Shown: in pieces, positions 32,397-36,323 of the stretch
Layout of the letters: every line of letters starts with the position of its first letter
Numbering within the stretch: position 1 is the first letter of the stretch
The notes under the pieces: model-generated
What the model was told of the DNA's origin: nothing
The model's database searches: none
What the model saw: the letters and a program-made list of their open reading frames with translations, nothing else
Made by a program: the position numbers and the translations under genes
Origin: Streptomyces sp. SM1
Lineage (GTDB): Bacteria; Actinomycetota; Actinomycetes; Streptomycetales; Streptomycetaceae
Length of the DNA: 36,323 bases
NCBI RefSeq assembly: GCF_002910825.1
Contig: NZ_NEUB01000661.1
Location: 1-36,323 of the forward strand
Direction of reading: 5' to 3'

Positions 32397-33463
32397 GTGA
32401 TCTGCCCCGCGTCCTCGGCGATCCGGGTGAAGCCGGCCCGGGCGACGACCTTCTGCGAGGGCACGTTCTCGTGGTCGACGACGGCGGCCACGGTCCGTAC
32501 GCCGTCCTGCTCCAGCGCCCGGGCCGACAGCGTGCGCAGGGCCTCGGTGGCGTATCCGTGGCCGCGGGCGCCCGCCACGAGGTCGTAGCCGATCTCGACG
32601 CGGCCGTCCGCGTCGGGGACGGTGTGGAAGCCCATCGCGCCCACCGCGCGGTCGTCCTCCCGCCGGACCAGCACGTACATGCCCCACTCGGGGTGGAACA
32701 CGCCTTCCTCGTACTGCTTCACCATCATCCCCGCGCCCTCGCGCGTGCCGTCGGCGGCGGCCCCGCCGACCCACTCGTAGCCGCCGTCGCCCGCCAGGGA
32801 GAGATCGGCGGCGGTCGCCGGGGTGACGCCCTCCAGGGTGAGCCGCTCCGACCGGAGCACCGGGTTGTTGCTCCAGTGCCACCGGGTGACGGGTTCCCGG
32901 CCCGGCAGGTCACCGCGCCCGGTCGCCCAGAGCAGGGTGCCCCACGGTGTGGGGCCGGGCCGCACCCGCGGGAAGATCCGGGTCAGGACGAAGGAGGCCA
33001 GCTCGGCGGGCGGCTCGTAGGAGATGCCCGTCCCCTCGGCGATGTCGTGCGTGTGCAGCAGCACCTCGGCCACGCCCATCGCGGCGAAACCCTCACGGTT
33101 CGCGTGCCGGAAGGGGTACGGGTGGAAGGCGCGGACCGCGCGCGGGGTGGTGCGGACCGCGGCCGCGAGCAGGGCACCGGTGGTGCTGATCACCTGGAGG
33201 AGGCCCTCGTTGTCGGCGGGGTCGAGTCCGTCCTCGCTGCCGTCGAGGGTGATCTCGAAGGGGACGTACGCTTCCTGCGCCCGGCCGGCGATCTGTCCCG
33301 CGTACGCGATGAGATCGCTTGCGACGTGCGCCGCCGTCTCCCGGCAGTTCCACTCCAGCCGCCCGGCCCTCGCACCCGTCCAGTCCCGGTCGGTGACCGA
33401 CCCCAGCGCCGCCACGCAGTGCGCGACGGCCTCCTCCACCTGTTCCGCTCCCACAGCACGCAT
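32378..33463 (-). CDS. DinB-like (MDMPI N-terminal) domain fused to GNAT acetyltransferase
   Basis: A 361-residue two-domain protein. The first about 200 residues resemble the mycothiol-dependent maleylpyruvate isomerase N-terminal/DinB fold: DRDWTGARAGRLEWNCRETAAHVASDLIAYAGQI with the first metal His, and later AMGVAEVLLHTHDIAEGTGI with the other His/Asp ligands. The second part, from about 210, is a GNAT enzyme: RSERLTLEGVTPATAADL, AVGAMGFHTVPDADGRVEIGYDLVAGARGHGYATEALRTL (acetyl-CoA loop) and VDHENVPSQKVVARAGF. The substrates are unknown. ATG 33463 was chosen at the conserved MRAVGAEQVEEAV; an open extension upstream is non-coding-like. It lies 10 bases after the HD-domain gene on the same strand. 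Confidence 0.85.
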   Translation of the reverse strand: MRAVGAEQVEEAVAHCVAALGSVTDRDWTGARAGRLEWNCRETAAHVASDLIAYAGQIAGRAQEAYVPFEITLDGSEDGLDPADNEGLLQVISTTGALLAAAVRTTPRAVRAFHPYPFRHANREGFAAMGVAEVLLHTHDIAEGTGISYEPPAELASFVLTRIFPRVRPGPTPWGTLLWATGRGDLPGREPVTRWHWSNNPVLRSERLTLEGVTPATAADLSLAGDGGYEWVGGAAADGTREGAGMMVKQYEEGVFHPEWGMYVLVRREDDRAVGAMGFHTVPDADGRVEIGYDLVAGARGHGYATEALRTLSARALEQDGVRTVAAVVDHENVPSQKVVARAGFTRIAEDAGQITYELRG

Positions 33464-33473
33464 GCGGGGCAGG

Positions 33474-34136
33474 TTAGGCGGGCGGCACCGCCGGGGTCGA
33501 CAGCATTTCCAGCTCGCCCCGCAGGTTGTAGCGGGCGGTGGCCTCCCAGTGCTCCTGCCCGTACGGCGTACGGAACAGCCGGGGCAGGGCGAGGAGTCGC
33601 CGCAGTACGTCGGCCCGGCCCGCCCGGAAGGCGTCGCTGGGCACGAAGGAGTACTCCTCGCGGACGGCGGCGGTGTACGCGGCGTACGACGACGGCGGCG
33701 CGGCGAGGATCGCGAGGTCGGCGTCGCACAGCACCTGGCCGTCGCGGTCGTCGCCGGCCGGATCGTGCGTGACGGTGAGCCGGACCAGCCGCGCCACCTC
33801 GGCGGTCCGCTCCGCCGGCACCCCGGCCTCGGGCAGGGCACGCTTGGCGAGCCGGGCGGAACGCTCCTCGTTCTCGGACCGGTCCGGCAGGTACACGGCG
33901 TCGTGGAACCAGGCGGCCAGCCGTACGACGTCCGGGTCGTCCGCGTGGCCGGCCAGCTCGTCGACGCGGTCGAGGACCGCGGTCAGATGGGTGAGCGTGT
34001 GGTAGTGCCGCTGCGGCTCCTGCCAGCGGCCGAGCAGGTTGTCGGCGTACGGCGACGGATCGGGACCGCCGCCGGGCCCGCGGACCCCTTCCAGGGCGCG
34101 GGCGAAACGGGCACGCAGGGCTTCGGTGTCGGCCAT
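33474..34136 (-). CDS. HD-superfamily predicted phosphohydrolase
   Basis: A 220-residue metal-dependent HD-domain protein of the COG4339 type. Metal residues are visible in RHYHTLTHLTAVLDR (first His), LAAWFHDAVYLPD (HD pair), and EVARLVRLTVTHDPAGDDRDGQVLCDADLAILAAP (further His and Asp). Some relatives dephosphorylate nucleotides; the substrate here is open. ATG 34136 starts MADTEALRARFARALEG. It probably forms an operon with the downstream DinB-GNAT gene, 10 bases on. Upstream (34137-34330) no clear gene lies before the hydrolase remnant. Confidence 0.85.
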   Translation of the reverse strand: MADTEALRARFARALEGVRGPGGGPDPSPYADNLLGRWQEPQRHYHTLTHLTAVLDRVDELAGHADDPDVVRLAAWFHDAVYLPDRSENEERSARLAKRALPEAGVPAERTAEVARLVRLTVTHDPAGDDRDGQVLCDADLAILAAPPSSYAAYTAAVREEYSFVPSDAFRAGRADVLRRLLALPRLFRTPYGQEHWEATARYNLRGELEMLSTPAVPPA

Positions 34137-34330
34137 GCACCCATTGTGCTCACCGCGCGCCGGGGACGGTGACGGTGCGGACGATCTTCCGCTGGGTAGG
34201 GTGAGCGGCCGAATCCCGAACGACTGTCCGCAAGCCGCCCTCCCGGGGCCCGCGTCCGGCAGCCGCAGGCGTGTGTGCCGCCGGTGCCGTGAGCGCCGGT
34301 GAGTGCCACGGGCGACGCGGCGAACAGAGA

Positions 34331-34606
34331 GTGAGCAGCCTGGTGCAACCAACGTTCGTACTGGTCCACGGAGCCTTCGCGAACTCCTTCTCCTTCGCGC
34401 CGCTCCAGGCCGAACTCGGCCTCCTCGGACACCGTTCGGTCGCCGTCGACCTGCCGGGACACGGCTTCGCGGCGACCTACACCCGCGCCTACCAGGCGCC
34501 CCAGGGCTCGCCGCGGCGCCCGGCGCGGTCAAGGGCGTCACGCTCGCCGACAACGCGGCGCACCTGATCGGCGTCCTGGAGCGGGCCAGGCGGAACGGCC
34601 CCGTGA
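34331..34606 (+). pseudogene. Broken alpha/beta hydrolase gene, 5' part only
   Basis: The GTG 34331 opens TFVLVHGAFANSFSFAPLQAELG and GHRSVAVDLPGHGF, the oxyanion region and first strands of an alpha/beta hydrolase. At about 34500 the frame shifts: the match continues in another frame with GAVKGVTLADNAAHLIGVLERARRNGPVIL, which in relatives leads to VGHSFGG-type nucleophile elbows. At about 34606 the match ends and group II intron sequence begins. The nucleophile Ser, acid and catalytic His are absent, and no 3' part is present after the intron remnant. It is a pseudogene. Confidence 0.82.
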
Positions 34607-34930
34607 TCCTCCGCGGCTGGGGAAACTACTTTCGAACCGGGAATGCTGCCCGGAAGTTCCGGTCTGCTGACGAGTACGTGGTGTGGCGGCTCCGTAGATT
34701 GATGGTCAAGAAACGGGGATGCAACCTACGGCGTGGCCAGCGGCAGGAATGGGCAGAGGGGTGGTTTGCCGGGCACGGCCTGTATCGACTGCGTGGCACG
34801 ATTCGCTATCCGAAGGCTGCGTAACCTGGTCAAGAAGATCATCGGTAAGCCGTGTGCGGGAAAACCGCACGCACGGATTGAAAGGGGAAAGGGGAATCGG
34901 GCCCGAAAAAGGCACCGCGCCCCGGACTAC
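34607..34930 (+). mobile_element. Group II intron 3' remnant (maturase C-terminus, domains V-VI)
   Basis: From about 34607 to the stop at 34824 the frame encodes RGWGNYFRTGNAARKF, then VVWRLRRLMVKKRG and WFAGHGLYRLRGTIRYPKAA, the C-terminal maturase/DNA-binding end of group II intron reverse transcriptases. At 34847-34879 an AAGCCGTGTGCGG stem, loop GAAAA and CCGCACGCACGGATT with a CG bulge form a domain V-like hairpin. A domain VI-like segment follows and the element seems to end near 34930 at CGGACTACC. Domains I-IV and most of the reverse transcriptase are missing. Composition is less G+C-rich than neighbours. Domain V departs from the usual AGC-GU pairing (G-A mismatch), suggesting decay. 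Confidence 0.85.
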
Positions 34931-34932
34931 CA

Positions 34933-35613
34933 ATGACGACTCCTGCGGATGTGACAGACGTACGAGACCCCGAACTGCCCGGACGGCTGCTGACCGTCGA
35001 GCGGGACGCGCTGATCCCGCTGCTGCGGGGGAGGGCCGACGAGGACTTCGCGCTGCCGGTCGCGGCGTGTCCGGGATGGACGGTGCGGGATGCGCTGGCG
35101 CACTGCTCGGCGGCGCTGTCCCGGGTGGTGGAGAGCCGGTTCGAGAAGGACGTGTTCTCGCCCGAGAGCAATGAGCGGGACATCGCCGAGCGGGCCGGGT
35201 GGACGAACGCCCGGGTGCTGGACGAGCTGGAGCGCGGGATGACCGAGGCCGGTCCGCTGATCGCCGGGACGGGCGGGCTGCTGGACGGCCTCGCGCTCGG
35301 CGAGTGGGTGCACGCCGGGGACGTACGGGCCGCACTCGGTGAGCCGGGCGCGTACGGGGGCGCGGGGCTTCCGTACGCGCTGGTGCTGCTGGCGCAGGCC
35401 ACGAGCCGGCCGGGGCACGTGTCGCTGCACGCCGACCTCGACGACGTCGACGAGCCGCTGCGGCTGGGCGGCACCTCGGGGGAGCGTCCCCCGGCCCGCT
35501 TCATCGGCGACGGCCCGACGCTCGTACGGCTGTACGCGGGGCGCCCGCTGGACGGGGCGTCGTACGAGCTGGCCGGGGTGGAGGCGGCGGAGCTGAACAT
35601 CTTCGGGGGCTGA
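34933..35613 (+). CDS. Maleylpyruvate isomerase N-terminal (DinB-like) family protein
   Basis: A 226-residue protein of the TIGR03083-like actinobacterial family, related to mycothiol-dependent metal enzymes. It has LLTVERDALIPLLRG, VAACPGWTVRDALAHCSAALSRVVE (Trp and first metal His), and LDGLALGEWVHAGDVRAALGEPGAYGG (second His/Asp). A C-terminal sterol-carrier-like part (PARFIGDGPTLVRLYAGRPLDGASYELAGVEAAELNIFGG) is typical. The substrate is unknown. The ATG is two bases after the presumed end of the intron remnant and has no clear ribosome site, so the insertion probably cut it off from its native promoter. An internal start is possible. Confidence 0.8.
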   Translation: MTTPADVTDVRDPELPGRLLTVERDALIPLLRGRADEDFALPVAACPGWTVRDALAHCSAALSRVVESRFEKDVFSPESNERDIAERAGWTNARVLDELERGMTEAGPLIAGTGGLLDGLALGEWVHAGDVRAALGEPGAYGGAGLPYALVLLAQATSRPGHVSLHADLDDVDEPLRLGGTSGERPPARFIGDGPTLVRLYAGRPLDGASYELAGVEAAELNIFGG

Positions 35614-35660
35614 CCGCGGGGGCGGCGGAGCCCCGCTCGGGCGGACGGGCGTAGGCTTGG

Positions 35661-35676
35661 ATTGGACTAGACCTCT
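35661..35676. promoter_or_regulatory. dre: second DasR operator, upstream of cutC
   Basis: ATTGGACTAGACCTCT differs by one base from the reverse complement of the nagK dre (AGTGGACTAGACCTCT). It lies 49 bases before the cutC ATG and sits next to CTAATG, a possible -10. Confidence 0.85.
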
Positions 35677-35725
35677 AATGGGCAGGTCTGTCCTGTGCCC
35701 GACCGAGTCCGACGAATGGGGTCCC

Positions 35726-36323
35726 ATGAGCAAGCGCGCAGTCCTGGAGGTGATCGCCCTCGACGTCGAGGACGCGGTGGCCGCCCAGGCCGGAGGTGCG
35801 GACCGCCTCGAGCTGGTCACGGACATGGCGGCGGACGGGCTCACGCCGGCGGCGGCGACCGTCGCGGGGATCCGGGCGGCCGTGGACCTTCCGGTGCGCG
35901 TGATGCTGCGGCTGGCGGACGGGTTCGCGGCGGGGTCCGCCGAGCGGCTGGTGGCTGCCGCGGGCGAGATGCGCGAGGCGGGGGCGGAGGAGTTCGTGCT
36001 CGGGTTCCTCGACGCGGACGGTGGGGTGGACCTGGCGGCGGTGGAGCGGGTCGCCGGGGCCCTGGAGGGGTGCCGGTGGACGTTCCACCGGGCCATCGAC
36101 CGGGCCGCCGACCGGGCGGCGTTGCGCAAGCAGCTCGCGGATTTCCCCGGACTGGACACCTACCTGACGGCCGGGGCGGCGGAGGGGGTCGACGCGGGTC
36201 TGGCGACGCTGCTGGCGGAGGCGGGGCGGCGGGGGGAGCCGGGGTACGAGCAGCGGCTGCTGGTGGGGGGTGGGCTGCGGCTGGAGCATGTGGCGGGGCT
36301 GCTGGACGCGGGGATCGACGCGT
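35726..36323 (+). CDS. cutC: CutC-family TIM-barrel protein, 3' end outside window
   Basis: The frame stays open to the window edge (199 visible codons). It opens MSKRAVLEVIALDVEDAVAAQAGGADRLELVTDMAADGLTP, as CutC proteins do, followed by ATVAGIRAAVDLPVRVMLR, EEFVLGFLDADGGVDLAAVERV, WTFHRAIDRAADRAALRKQL (F-H-R motif), TYLTAGAAEGVDAGLATLL and LLVGGGLRLEHVAGLLDAGI. CutC was named for copper tolerance, but its role is disputed and the fold is a TIM barrel with a sugar-phosphate-like site. A dre site lies just upstream, which suggests a part in amino-sugar metabolism. Confidence 0.92.
   Translation, partial: MSKRAVLEVIALDVEDAVAAQAGGADRLELVTDMAADGLTPAAATVAGIRAAVDLPVRVMLRLADGFAAGSAERLVAAAGEMREAGAEEFVLGFLDADGGVDLAAVERVAGALEGCRWTFHRAIDRAADRAALRKQLADFPGLDTYLTAGAAEGVDAGLATLLAEAGRRGEPGYEQRLLVGGGLRLEHVAGLLDAGIDA

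Noticed and set aside
34719..35174. Alternative frame through the intron remnant into the next gene
   Set aside because: No family match, and it runs out of frame through the well-supported DinB-like protein.

Overview
The window reads as a stretch of Streptomyces chromosome. Base composition is very high in G+C with strong third-position G/C bias, start codons are often GTG, and many genes have close counterparts in the S. coelicolor SCO4240 to SCO4310 interval: msiK, tRNA-Thr, terD, cdgB, nagA/nagK, otsA/otsB, thrC, a cold-shock gene, groEL2 and murQ. These locus correspondences are from memory and were not checked by search.

Layout. (1) 1-4188: 3' part of a DoxX-type membrane protein, a sugar-phosphate nucleotidyltransferase, a small membrane-anchored protein, and the shared sugar-ABC ATPase gene msiK. 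(2) 4562-5326: tRNA-Thr(UGU), then a deletion scar. The 3' third of an aminoglycoside phosphotransferase gene is joined out of frame to the first about 66 codons of a quinone reductase gene that still has a perfect SoxR box. (3) 5308-12737: FAD oxidoreductase, pentapeptide-repeat protein, M1 peptidase, membrane protein, TerD, ArfB, acetyltransferase and flavin reductase, with an exact 106-bp tandem duplication at 11320-11587. (4) 13053-15811: the diguanylate cyclase gene cdgB, with candidate Crp and BldD sites, and a membrane-anchored carbohydrate-binding protein. (5) 15812-20408: a PfkB-type kinase, nagA, nagK and an orphan sugar-binding lipoprotein around a DasR (dre) site. (6) 20419-24334: a small DUF3263 protein and a compatible-solute set (otsB, otsA, glucosyl-3-phosphoglycerate synthase). 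(7) 24474-26378: a SAM-I riboswitch, threonine synthase and a ThiS/MoaD-like sulfur carrier. (8) 26734-29027: a cold-shock protein and groEL2 with two CIRCE elements. (9) 29043-33463: a hypothetical, murQ with its RpiR regulator, small hypotheticals and a DinB-like/GNAT fusion. (10) 33474-36323: an HD-domain protein, a wrecked alpha/beta hydrolase gene carrying a group II intron remnant, a second DinB/MDMPI-type protein, and a 3'-truncated cutC behind a second dre site.

How the parts fit. NagK, NagA and MurQ would channel GlcNAc and MurNAc-6-phosphate into glucosamine-6-phosphate. MsiK energises sugar importers and could serve the orphan binding protein. Two dre sites about 16.6 kb apart place nagK/nagA, the binding protein and, unexpectedly, cutC under probable DasR control. 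OtsA, OtsB and GpgS make trehalose and glucosylglycerate precursors. I see no CRISPR array, no rRNA operon and no obvious wholly new multigene system. The most unusual features are the deletion scar that leaves a SoxR promoter in place, the dre-cutC link, the paired Crp/BldD sites at cdgB, the SAM riboswitch on thrC, and the intron remnant.
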